Origin: Mustela lutreola
Lineage: Eukaryota; Chordata; Mammalia; Carnivora; Mustelidae
Assembly: GCF_030435805.1 (NCBI RefSeq)
Contig: NC_081295.1
Location: 128,873,501-128,937,500 of the forward strand
Direction: 5' to 3'
Length of the DNA: 64,000 nt
The position numbers and the translations under genes were made by a program. Below the pieces are notes generated by a model that was not told the DNA's origin, did not search any database, and was given only the letters and a program-made list of their open reading frames with translations. This document shows, in pieces, positions 53,268 through 64,000 of this stretch. Numbering within the stretch: position 1 is the first letter of the stretch; each line of letters starts with the position of its first letter.

Positions 53268-56200
53268 GTGCCTCTGGTCCCAAGGGGACAGCATCTCCTT
53301 GGGCAACTGTCCGTAGGGCAGACTTGGGCTAGCTACCTGGCGCCATACCCGGAACTCGCAGAAACAGCTCCCTCGAGAAATGCGCAGTCAGGTGCCATCT
53401 TCCTCCAAGATGTGACAGCATTGTGGGTGGCAGGGTGTGTGCCGGGAAAAGAGTGGGGACAATCCCCGAAAGCTCCCCATTCCAGTAACGGGCAGTGTTC
53501 AGGGATCCTGTCGCCTCTCCTCTCCTGTGAGGAAGACACTGACCTAGTCCGCGAATCCGCCTGAGGGCCAGTGCCAAAGGCCAAAGTTGCCTACACCGGG
53601 AGATGGTAGTGTGCATAGAGTGCCATCCTAGGCAACGCACGCTGCTGCAGGGTTGTGGCTGTGTCTGCTTAGTTCACCCTGGCATGGTGAACCCAGGGCA
53701 TCAACATGGAGTCCGGGAAAGCAAGGCCCAAGAGGCAGCAGCTCTCCCGCAGCTCTTCTATCCTGATGTGACAGAGCGAACAGCCAAAGCCTTGCTGAGG
53801 AAACAGCAGCGAAGTGCGGTTCGCGCCAAGGTGAAAACCTCTGCGAAAGCAGAGCAGTCGCTGGGAAATCAGAGTCTGTTCTGTGGGCTGCTGTTGCTGC
53901 TGGCCTTAGCCTAGTATTCGCAGCATGGCAGGAGAAACCCGCATAAAGCAAAAGCCTCTTTGCACTGGCACAACATCTGGGAAAGCACAGCATTCTTTGG
54001 GAAATCAGAGTCGGGTCTGTGGGATGCTGCCTGTTGCTTTCCAGAGCTAGTCTCCACAGCACGGTGTAATAAACCCGCATGGAGCGAAATCCTCTTTGCC
54101 TGGGCATCCCCTCTGCCTGAGAGAGAAGCATGGTTGCATATGTCTGTCACTGCGCTCCCTAGGAGCAAGTGTGGGGAAGGCGCAGCACGCCGTCCCTGGG
54201 GAAGAGAAGGAGCCCTTGGCCTTGGGGTCCGGAAACGCTCGGGAAGCAGGATAGCCTACCATGGCACGAACAGCAGGGCGGTGGCAAGACACGTGTCACC
54301 CGCTCCCTGTAAGGAGAGATGGAAGCCTGGCTGCTAAGGAGACATGAGGGGATGACTAGGGCAGGGGTGCGTGCTCCACTCTGAGGAAGGAGTCTGGGCA
54401 GAAGGCAGGCCTGTCCTGTGCCTCAGGTCCCAAGGGGACAGCATCTCCTTGGCCACCTGTCCCAAGGGCAGACTTGGGCTTGCCACCAGGTGCCATACCC
54501 GGAACTCGCAGAAACAACCCCATGGAGAAACCGGCAGTCAGAAGCCCTGTTCCACCAAGATGTGGCAGCGTTGTGGGTGGCAGGGGGTGTGCCGCGGAAG
54601 GAGTGGAGACAGTACCCCACAGTTCCCAATCCTAGTGCACGGGCCTTGTGCAGGGATCCTGTCGCCTCCTCTCTCCTGTGGTGAAGGCACTGGCCTAGAC
54701 CCCGAGTCTGCCTGATCGCCGGAGAAACGGCAAAGCCTTACCTACGCCAGGAGATGGTAATAGGCATAGAGTGCCATGATAGGCCACGCACGTTGCTGCA
54801 GGGTTGTGTCTGTGTCTATTTGTTCTGCTTAGCAAGGTGAAACCCGGGCGCGATCTTGGAGCCCGGAAAAGCAACGTCCCAGAGGCACCAGCTCCCCCGC
54901 AGCTCTTCTTCCCTGCCGCTACAGAGCGAACAAACAAAGCCTTGCTGAGGAAGCAGCAGCGAAGTGCGATTCGTGCCAAGCTGAAAACCTCTGCGAAAGC
55001 ATAGCCGTCGCTGGGAAATCAGAGTCTGTTCTGTGGGCTGCTGTTGCTGCTTGCCTTAGCCTAGTATTATCAGCATGGCGGGAGAAACCCGCATTAAGCG
55101 AAAGACTCTTTGCACGGGCATCCCCTCTAGGAACGCACAGCATTCTTTGGGAAATCAGAGTCGGGTGTGTGGGATGCTGCCTGTTCCTTGCCAGAGCTTG
55201 TCTCCACAGCATGGTGTAATAAACCCGCATGGAGCGAAATCCTCTATGCCTGGGCATCCCCTCTGCCTGAGAGAGAACCGTGCCTGCGCCTGTGGAAAGA
55301 GCCTTAAGGAAAGGGACATGTCTGTCACTGGGCTCCACAGGAGCCTGTCTTGGGAAAATGCAGCACGCTGCCCCAGGAGAAGAGAAGGAGCCCTTGGCCT
55401 TGGGGTCGGGAAACGGTCGTGAAGCTGGAGAGCCGGCCCTGGCAGGAACAGCGGGCCTGTGGCAAGACAAGTGTCACCCGCTCCCTGTGCAGAGAGACGA
55501 AGCCTGGCTGCTAAGGAGACATGAGGGGACGATTGGGCAAGGGAGCGTGCTCCAATCTGAGGAAGGAGTCCGAGAAGGAAGGCCTTTCCTGTGCCTCTGG
55601 TCCCAAGGGGACAGCATCTCCTTGGCCACCTGTCCAGAGGGCAGAAGTGGGCTTGCCACCAAACTCCCGGCCCTGAACTCGCAGAATCACCTCCTGGAGG
55701 AATGGGCAATCAGATGCCGTCTTCCTCCAGGATGTGGCAGCATTGGCGTAGGCAGGGAGTGTCCCGGGAAACAGGGACAGTTACCCATTACTCCCCATCC
55801 CAGGGCACGGGCGGTGTTGCAGTGATCCTCTCACGTCTCCTCAAGGATGGGGAAGGCACTGGCCTAGTCCCCTGTCCACCTGAACGCCAGAGCGAAAGGG
55901 CAGGCCTTGCCTATGCCGAGAGATGGCATTGTGAGCAGAGTGCCATCCTAGGCCACGCACGCTGCTGCAGGGTCGAGGCTGTGTCTGCTTAGTTCGGCTT
56001 AGCGAGGTGAACCCCGGGTGCGAACTTGGAGCCGAGGAAATCAAGGCCCAAGCGGCACCAGCTCTCCCGTGGCTCTTCTTCCCTGCCGCGACAGAGGGAA
56101 CGACCAAAGCCTTGCAAAAGAAGGAGCAGTGAAGTGTGGATCGCGCCAAGCTGAAAACCTCTGCGAAAGCATAGCAGTCACTGGGAAATCAGAGTCGGTT

Positions 56201-56763
56201 CTGCGGGCTGCTTTTGTAGCTTGCCTTAGCCTAGTATTCGTTCGCAGCACGATGGGAGAAACCCGTAGAGAGCGAAAGCCCCTTTGCTGTGGCATCTCCT
56301 CTGGGAAAGCACAGCATTCGTTGTGAAATCAGAATCGGATGTGTGGGATGCTGCAGCTGAATGCCTGAGCTAGTCTCCGCAGAATGGTGGAAGATACCCG
56401 CATGGAGCGAAATCCTCTTTGCCCTAGCACCCCTTTGCCTAAGAGAAGCATGTTTGCACATCTGAAAGGGCCTTCAGGAAAGGGAAACGGCTGTCACCGC
56501 GCTCCCCAGAAACAAGTCTGGGGAAGGCACAGCACGCCGCCCCCAGAGAAGAGAAGGAGCCATTGGCCTTGGGGTCGGGAAACGGTCGGGAAGCAGAAGA
56601 GCCTGCCCTGGCAGGAACAGCAGGCCGGTGGCAAGACAAATGTCACCCGCTCCCTTTGCAGAGAGACAAAGCCTGGCTAATAAGGAGACATGAAGGGACG
56701 ACTAGGGCAGGGACGCGTGCTCCACTCTGAGGAAGGAGTCTGGGCAGAAGGCAGGCCTGTCCT
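53268..56763 (+). repeat. Higher-order unit 3
   Basis: Essentially identical to unit 1; one difference noticed at 54,826 (T where others have G). Confidence 0.95.
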
Positions 56764-59700
56764 GTGCCTCTGGTCCCAAGGGGACAGCATCTCCTTGGGC
56801 AACTGTCCGTAGGGCAGACTTGGGCTAGCTACCTGGCGCCATACCCGGAACTCGCAGAAACAGCTCCCTCGAGAAATGCGCAGTCAGGTGCCATCTTCCT
56901 CCAAGATGTGACAGCATTGTGGGTGGCAGGGTGTGTGCCGGGAAAAGAGTGGGGACAATCCCCGAAAGCTCCCCATTCCAGTAACGGGCAGTGTTCAGGG
57001 ATCCTGTCGCCTCTCCTCTCCTGTGAGGAAGACACTGACCTAGTCCGCGAATCCGCCTGAGGGCCAGTGCCAAAGGCCAAAGTTGCCTACACCGGGAGAT
57101 GGTAGTGTGCATAGAGTGCCATCCTAGGCAACGCACGCTGCTGCAGGGTTGTGGCTGTGTCTGCTTAGTTCACCCTGGCATGGTGAACCCAGGGCATCAA
57201 CATGGAGTCCGGGAAAGCAAGGCCCAAGAGGCAGCAGCTCTCCCGCAGCTCTTCTATCCTGATGTGACAGAGCGAACAGCCAAAGCCTTGCTGAGGAAAC
57301 AGCAGCGAAGTGCGGTTCGCGCCAAGGTGAAAACCTCTGCGAAAGCAGAGCAGTCGCTGGGAAATCAGAGTCTGTTCTGTGGGCTGCTGTTGCTGCTGGC
57401 CTTAGCCTAGTATTCGCAGCATGGCAGGAGAAACCCGCATAAAGCAAAAGCCTCTTTGCACTGGCACAACATCTGGGAAAGCACAGCATTCTTTGGGAAA
57501 TCAGAGTCGGGTCTGTGGGATGCTGCCTGTTGCTTTCCAGAGCTAGTCTCCACAGCACGGTGTAATAAACCCGCATGGAGCGAAATCCTCTTTGCCTGGG
57601 CATCCCCTCTGCCTGAGAGAGAAGCATGGTTGCATATGTCTGTCACTGCGCTCCCTAGGAGCAAGTGTGGGGAAGGCGCAGCACGCCGTCCCTGGGGAAG
57701 AGAAGGAGCCCTTGGCCTTGGGGTCCGGAAACGCTCGGGAAGCAGGATAGCCTACCATGGCACGAACAGCAGGGCGGTGGCAAGACACGTGTCACCCGCT
57801 CCCTGTAAGGAGAGATGGAAGCCTGGCTGCTAAGGAGACATGAGGGGATGACTAGGGCAGGGGTGCGTGCTCCACTCTGAGGAAGGAGTCTGGGCAGAAG
57901 GCAGGCCTGTCCTGTGCCTCAGGTCCCAAGGGGACAGCATCTCCTTGGCCACCTGTCCCAAGGGCAGACTTGGGCTTGCCACCAGGTGCCATACCCGGAA
58001 CTCGCAGAAACAACCCCATGGAGAAACCGGCAGTCAGAAGCCCTGTTCCACCAAGATGTGGCAGCGTTGTGGGTGGCAGGGGGTGTGCCGCGGAAGGAGT
58101 GGAGACAGTACCCCACAGTTCCCAATCCTAGTGCACGGGCCTTGTGCAGGGATCCTGTCGCCTCCTCTCTCCTGTGGTGAAGGCACTGGCCTAGACCCCG
58201 AGTCTGCCTGATCGCCGGAGAAACGGCAAAGCCTTACCTACGCCAGGAGATGGTAATAGGCATAGAGTGCCATGATAGGCCACGCACGTTGCTGCAGGGT
58301 TGTGTCTGTGTCTATTTGTTCGGCTTAGCAAGGTGAAACCCGGGCGCGATCTTGGAGCCCGGAAAAGCAACGTCCCAGAGGCACCAGCTCCCCCGCAGCT
58401 CTTCTTCCCTGCCGCTACAGAGCGAACAAACAAAGCCTTGCTGAGGAAGCAGCAGCGAAGTGCGATTCGTGCCAAGCTGAAAACCTCTGCGAAAGCATAG
58501 CCGTCGCTGGGAAATCAGAGTCTGTTCTGTGGGCTGCTGTTGCTGCTTGCCTTAGCCTAGTATTATCAGCATGGCGGGAGAAACCCGCATTAAGCGAAAG
58601 ACTCTTTGCACGGGCATCCCCTCTAGGAACGCACAGCATTCTTTGGGAAATCAGAGTCGGGTGTGTGGGATGCTGCCGGTTCCTTGCCAGAGCTTGTCTC
58701 CACAGCATGGTGTAATAAACCCGCATGGAGCGAAATCCTCTATGCCTGGGCATCCCCTCTGCCTGAGAGAGAACCGTGCCTGCGCCTGTGGAAAGAGCCT
58801 TAAGGAAAGGGACATGTCTGTCACTGGGCTCCACAGGAGCCTGTCTTGGGAAAATGCAGCACGCTGCCCCAGGAGAAGAGAAGGAGCCCTTGGCCTTGGG
58901 GTCGGGAAACGGTCGTGAAGCTGGAGAGCCGGCCCTGGCAGGAACAGCGGGCCTGTGGCAAGACAAGTGTCACCCGCTCCCTGTGCAGAGAGACGAAGCC
59001 TGGCTGCTAAGGAGACATGAGGGGACGATTGGGCAAGGGAGCGTGCTCCAATCTGAGGAAGGAGTCCGAGAAGGAAGGCCTTTCCTGTGCCTCTGGTCCC
59101 AAGGGGACAGCATCTCCTTGGCCACCTGTCCAGAGGGCAGAAGTGGGCTTGCCACCAAACTCCCGGCCCTGAACTCGCAGAATCACCTCCTGGAGGAATG
59201 GGCAATCAGATGCCGTCTTCCTCCAGGATGTGGCAGCATTGGCGTAGGCAGGGAGTGTCCCGGGAAACAGGGACAGTTACCCATTACTCCCCATCCCAGG
59301 GCACGGGCGGTGTTGCAGTGATCCTCTCACGTCTCCTCAAGGATGGGGAAGGCACTGGCCTAGTCCCCTGTCCACCTGAACGCCAGAGCGAAAGGGCAGG
59401 CCTTGCCTATGCCGAGAGATGGCATTGTGAGCAGAGTGCCATCCTAGGCCACGCACGCTGCTGCAGGGTCGAGGCTGTGTCTGCTTAGTTCGGCTTAGCG
59501 AGGTGAACCCCGGGTGCGAACTTGGAGCCGAGGAAATCAAGGCCCAAGCGGCACCAGCTCTCCCGTGGCTCTTCTTCCCTGCCGCGACAGAGGGAACGAC
59601 CAAAGCCTTGCAAAAGAAGGAGCAGTGAAGTGTGGATCGCGCCAAGCTGAAAACCTCTGCGAAAGCATAGCAGTCACTGGGAAATCAGAGTCGGTTCTGC

Positions 59701-60259
59701 GGGCTGCTTTTGTAGCTTGCCTTAGCCTAGTATTCGTTCGCAGCACGATGGGAGAAACCCGTAGAGAGCGAAAGCCCCTTTGCTGTGGCATCTCCTCTGG
59801 GAAAGCACAGCATTCGTTGTGAAATCAGAATCGGATGTGTGGGATGCTGCAGCTGAATGCCTGAGCTAGTCTCCGCAGAATGGTGGAAGATACCCGCATG
59901 GAGCGAAATCCTCTTTGCCCTAGCACCCCTTTGCCTAAGAGAAGCATGTTTGCACATCTGAAAGGGCCTTCAGGAAAGGGAAACGGCTGTCACCGCGCTC
60001 CCCAGAAACAAGTCTGGGGAAGGCACAGCACGCCGCCCCCAGAGAAGAGAAGGAGCCATTGGCCTTGGGGTCGGGAAACGGTCGGGAAGCAGAAGAGCCT
60101 GCCCTGGCAGGAACAGCAGGCCGGTGGCAAGACAAATGTCACCCGCTCCCTTTGCAGAGAGACAAAGCCTGGCTAATAAGGAGACATGAAGGGACGACTA
60201 GGGCAGGGACGCGTGCTCCACTCTGAGGAAGGAGTCTGGGCAGAAGGCAGGCCTGTCCT
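56764..60259 (+). repeat. Higher-order unit 4
   Basis: Essentially identical to unit 1; G at 58,678 where units 1-3 have T, a change shared with unit 5. Confidence 0.95.
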
Positions 60260-63200
60260 GTGCCTCTGGTCCCAAGGGGACAGCATCTCCTTGGGCAACT
60301 GTCCGTAGGGCAGACTTGGGCTAGCTACCTGGCGCCATACCCGGAACTCGCAGAAACAGCTCCCTCGAGAAATGCGCAGTCAGGTGCCATCTTCCTCCAA
60401 GATGTGACAGCATTGTGGGTGGCAGGGTGTGTGCCGGGAAAAGAGTGGGGACAATCCCCGAAAGCTCCCCATTCCAGTAACGGGCAGTGTTCAGGGATCC
60501 TGTCGCCTCTCCTCTCCTGTGAGGAAGACACTGACCTAGTCCGCGAATCCGCCTGAGGGCCAGTGCCAAAGGCCAAAGTTGCCTACACCGGGAGATGGTA
60601 GTGTGCATAGAGTGCCATCCTAGGCAACGCACGCTGCTGCAGGGTTGTGGCTGTGTCTGCTTAGTTCACCCTGGCATGGTGAACCCAGGGCATCAACATG
60701 GAGTCCGGGAAAGCAAGGCCCAAGAGGCAGCAGCTCTCCCGCAGCTCTTCTATCCTGATGTGACAGAGCGAACAGCCAAAGCCTTGCTGAGGAAACAGCA
60801 GCGAAGTGCGGTTCGCGCCAAGGTGAAAACCTCTGCGAAAGCAGAGCAGTCGCTGGGAAATCAGAGTCTGTTCTGTGGGCTGCTGTTGCTGCTGGCCTTA
60901 GCCTAGTATTCGCAGCATGGCAGGAGAAACCCGCATAAAGCAAAAGCCTCTTTGCACTGGCACAACATCTGGGAAAGCACAGCATTCTTTGGGAAATCAG
61001 AGTCGGGTCTGTGGGATGCTGCCTGTTGCTTTCCAGAGCTAGTCTCCACAGCACGGTGTAATAAACCCGCATGGAGCGAAATCCTCTTTGCCTGGGCATC
61101 CCCTCTGCCTGAGAGAGAAGCATGGTTGCATATGTCTGTCACTGCGCTCCCTAGGAGCAAGTGTGGGGAAGGCGCAGCACGCCGTCCCTGGGGAAGAGAA
61201 GGAGCCCTTGGCCTTGGGGTCCGGAAACGCTCGGGAAGCAGGATAGCCTACCATGGCACGAACAGCAGGGCGGTGGCAAGACACGTGTCACCCGCTCCCT
61301 GTAAGGAGAGATGGAAGCCTGGCTGCTAAGGAGACATGAGGGGATGACTAGGGCAGGGGTGCGTGCTCCACTCTGAGGAAGGAGTCTGGGCAGAAGGCAG
61401 GCCTGTCCTGTGCCTCAGGTCCCAAGGGGACAGCATCTCCTTGGCCACCTGTCCCAAGGGCAGACTTGGGCTTGCCACCAGGTGCCATACCCGGAACTCG
61501 CAGAAACAACCCCATGGAGAAACCGGCAGTCAGAAGCCCTGTTCCACCAAGATGTGGCAGCGTTGTGGGTGGCAGGGGGTGTGCCGCGGAAGGAGTGGAG
61601 ACAGTACCCCACAGTTCCCAATCCTAGTGCACGGGCCTTGTGCAGGGATCCTGTCGCCTCCTCTCTCCTGTGGTGAAGGCACTGGCCTAGACCCCGAGTC
61701 TGCCTGATCGCCGGAGAAACGGCAAAGCCTTACCTACGCCAGGAGATGGTAATAGGCATAGAGTGCCATGATAGGCCACGCACGTTGCTGCAGGGTTGTG
61801 TCTGTGTCTATTTGTTCGGCTTAGCAAGGTGAAACCCGGGCGCGATCTTGGAGCCCGGAAAAGCAACGTCCCAGAGGCACCAGCTCCCCCGCAGCTCTTC
61901 TTCCCTGCCGCTACAGAGCGAACAAACAAAGCCTTGCTGAGGAAGCAGCAGCGAAGTGCGATTCGTGCCAAGCTGAAAACCTCTGCGAAAGCATAGCCGT
62001 CGCTGGGAAATCAGAGTCTGTTCTGTGGGCTGCTGTTGCTGCTTGCCTTAGCCTAGTATTATCAGCATGGCGGGAGAAACCCGCATTAAGCGAAAGACTC
62101 TTTGCACGGGCATCCCCTCTAGGAACGCACAGCATTCTTTGGGAAATCAGAGTCGGGTGTGTGGGATGCTGCCGGTTCCTTGCCAGAGCTTGTCTCCACA
62201 GCATGGTGTAATAAACCCGCATGGAGCGAAATCCTCTATGCCTGGGCATCCCCTCTGCCTGAGAGAGAACCGTGCCTGCGCCTGTGGAAAGAGCCTTAAG
62301 GAAAGGGACATGTCTGTCACTGGGCTCCACAGGAGCCTGTCTTGGGAAAATGCAGCACGCTGCCCCAGGAGAAGAGAAGGAGCCCTTGGCCTTGGGGTCG
62401 GGAAACGGTCGTGAAGCTGGAGAGCCGGCCCTGGCAGGAACAGCGGGCCTGTGGCAAGACAAGTGTCACCCGCTCCCTGTGCAGAGAGACGAAGCCTGGC
62501 TGCTAAGGAGACATGAGGGGACGATTGGGCAAGGGAGCGTGCTCCAATCTGAGGAAGGAGTCCGAGAAGGAAGGCCTTTCCTGTGCCTCTGGTCCCAAGG
62601 GGACAGCATCTCCTTGGCCACCTGTCCAGAGGGCAGAAGTGGGCTTGCCACCAAACTCCCGGCCCTGAACTCGCAGAATCACCTCCTGGAGGAATGGGCA
62701 ATCAGATGCCGTCTTCCTCCAGGATGTGGCAGCATTGGCGGAGGCAGGGAGTGTCCCGGGAAACAGGGACAGTTACCCATTACTCCCCATCCCAGGGCAC
62801 GGGCGGTGTTGCAGTGATCCTCTCACGTCTCCTCAAGGATGGGGAAGGCACTGGCCTAGTCCCCTGTCCACCTGAACGCCAGAGCGAAAGGGCAGGCCTT
62901 GCCTATGCCGAGAGATGGCATTGTGAGCAGAGTGCCATCCTAGGCCACGCACGCTGCTGCAGGGTCGAGGCTGTGTCTGCTTAGTTCGGCTTAGCGAGGT
63001 GAACCCCGGGTGCGAACTTGGAGCCGAGGAAATCAAGGCCCAAGCGGCACCAGCTCTCCCGTGGCTCTTCTTCCCTGCCGCGACAGAGGGAACGACCAAA
63101 GCCTTGCAAAAGAAGGAGCAGTGAAGTGTGGATCGCGCCAAGCTGAAAACCTCTGCGAAAGCATAGCAGTCACTGGGAAATCAGAGTCGGTTCTGCGGGC

Positions 63201-63755
63201 TGCTTTTGTAGCTTGCCTTAGCCTAGTATTCGTTCGCAGCACGATGGGAGAAACCCGTAGAGAGCGAAAGCCCCTTTGCTGTGGCATCTCCTCTGGGAAA
63301 GCACAGCATTCGTTGTGAAATCAGAATCGGATGTGTGGGATGCTGCAGCTGAATGCCTGAGCTAGTCTCCGCAGAATGGTGGAAGATACCCGCATGGAGC
63401 GAAATCCTCTTTGCCCTAGCACCCCTTTGCCTAAGAGAAGCATGTTTGCACATCTGAAAGGGCCTTCAGGAAAGGGAAACGGCTGTCACCGCGCTCCCCA
63501 GAAACAAGTCTGGGGAAGGCACAGCACGCCGCCCCCAGAGAAGAGAAGGAGCCATTGGCCTTGGGGTCGGGAAACGGTCGGGAAGCAGAAGAGCCTGCCC
63601 TGGCAGGAACAGCAGGCCGGTGGCAAGACAAATGTCACCCGCTCCCTTTGCAGAGAGACAAAGCCTGGCTAATAAGGAGACATGAAGGGACGACTAGGGC
63701 AGGGACGCGTGCTCCACTCTGAGGAAGGAGTCTGGGCAGAAGGCAGGCCTGTCCT
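60260..63755 (+). repeat. Higher-order unit 5
   Basis: It shares G at 62,174 with unit 4 and has its own G at 62,741 (T in units 1-4, but G also in the edge monomer near 45,261). Confidence 0.95.
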
Positions 63756-64000
63756 GTGCCTCTGGTCCCAAGGGGACAGCATCTCCTTGGGCAACTGTCC
63801 GTAGGGCAGACTTGGGCTAGCTACCTGGCGCCATACCCGGAACTCGCAGAAACAGCTCCCTCGAGAAATGCGCAGTCAGGTGCCATCTTCCTCCAAGATG
63901 TGACAGCATTGTGGGTGGCAGGGTGTGTGCCGGGAAAAGAGTGGGGACAATCCCCGAAAGCTCCCCATTCCAGTAACGGGCAGTGTTCAGGGATCCTGTC
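63756..64000 (+). repeat. Higher-order unit 6, cut by the window end
   Basis: The first 245 bp of a further type A monomer, identical to the start of the other units as far as it goes. Confidence 0.95.

Larger units (their letters stand above)
42462..64000 (+). repeat. GC-rich macrosatellite array with trimeric higher-order repeat, open at the window end
   Basis: From 42,462 the base composition shifts abruptly from AT-rich to GC-rich, and the sequence becomes a tandem array of about 1.17-kb monomers, about 18 in the window. A landmark ('tgcctctggtcccaagggga' or its variant) recurs at 42,762, 43,937, 45,106, 46,276, 47,426, 48,599, 49,772, 50,922, 52,095, 53,268, 54,418, 55,591, 56,764, 57,914, 59,087, 60,260, 61,410 and 62,583. 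From 46,276 on, spacings cycle 1,150, 1,173, 1,173, a 3,496-bp higher-order repeat. The many open frames on both strands (up to 237 codons) follow from low stop-codon density in GC-rich DNA and have no recognised domain. I do not recognise the family. No other repeats interrupt the array. Confidence 0.97.

Noticed and set aside
42462-64000. Dozens of open frames of 60-237 codons in the macrosatellite as protein genes
   Set aside because: They overlap on both strands, recur with the repeat, have no recognisable domain and are expected in GC-rich DNA with few stop codons. One shared frame is kept only as a low-interest finding.
42462-64000. CRISPR array or phage-like repeat system
   Set aside because: The repeats are kilobase-sized tandem units without spacers, in mammalian DNA rich in SINEs and L1s.
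42462-64000. Firm identification of the array as DXZ4 or D4Z4
   Set aside because: No homeobox (DUX) frame is seen, and the CTCF core match is imperfect; the AT-rich, L1-bearing flank fits an X location but does not prove it.

Overview
This is mammalian, gene-free DNA from a carnivore. The head, body and tail of the tRNA-derived carnivore SINE (CAN-SINE/SINEC) occur again and again, and the youngest L1 has the 3' UTR typical of carnivore L1s. The SINE subtype (head GGGCGCCTGGGTGGCTCAGT, tail ending in TCAAATAAATAAATAAAATC) points to an arctoid, most likely a mustelid; the exact species cannot be told. I found no protein-coding gene, no functional RNA gene and no CRISPR.

Layout. (1) 1-12,748: AT-rich, single-copy DNA with old repeats (L2, an old L1, a Tigger2/MER8-like DNA transposon) and younger SINEs, several with clear target-site duplications (TSDs). 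(2) 12,749-22,720: copy A of a segmental duplication. (3) 17,589-29,213: a large inverted repeat. Its left arm is the right half of copy A (17,589-22,720). Its right arm (24,083-29,213) mirrors it so closely that every mirrored pair of coordinates I tested sums to 46,802, so no net indel has built up. The 1.36 kb spacer (22,721-24,082) is mostly a piece of a GC-rich macrosatellite. (4) 29,216-40,403: copy B, in direct orientation, a few percent different from copy A and carrying pieces that copy A has lost; its L1 runs on to 42,461. (5) 42,462-64,000: a GC-rich macrosatellite array that leaves the window on the right.

The macrosatellite is the centrepiece. Its monomer is about 1.17 kb and contains a tandemly doubled module of about 136 bp. 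Three diverged monomer types (A, B, C; 1,150 + 1,173 + 1,173 bp) form a higher-order repeat of exactly 3,496 bp. Five full units (from 46,276) and part of a sixth are present and differ at only a handful of bases. The left edge (42,462-46,275) has more diverged monomers in a different order (A', C', C), as expected for the edge of an array kept uniform by unequal exchange. I do not recognise the family.

How the parts fit: the same antisense carnivore L1 is joined to macrosatellite DNA at three places (22,720; 23,930; 42,461), each at a different L1 position. A simple reading is that a locus with an L1 beside the macrosatellite was duplicated (A and B), and later part of copy A was copied in inverted orientation, with macrosatellite DNA caught at the fold. 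The near identity of the arms, against the few-percent A/B difference, says the inversion is much younger than the A/B duplication or is kept uniform by gene conversion. This is inference. Identities were judged by eye, and assembly error must be excluded with long reads.
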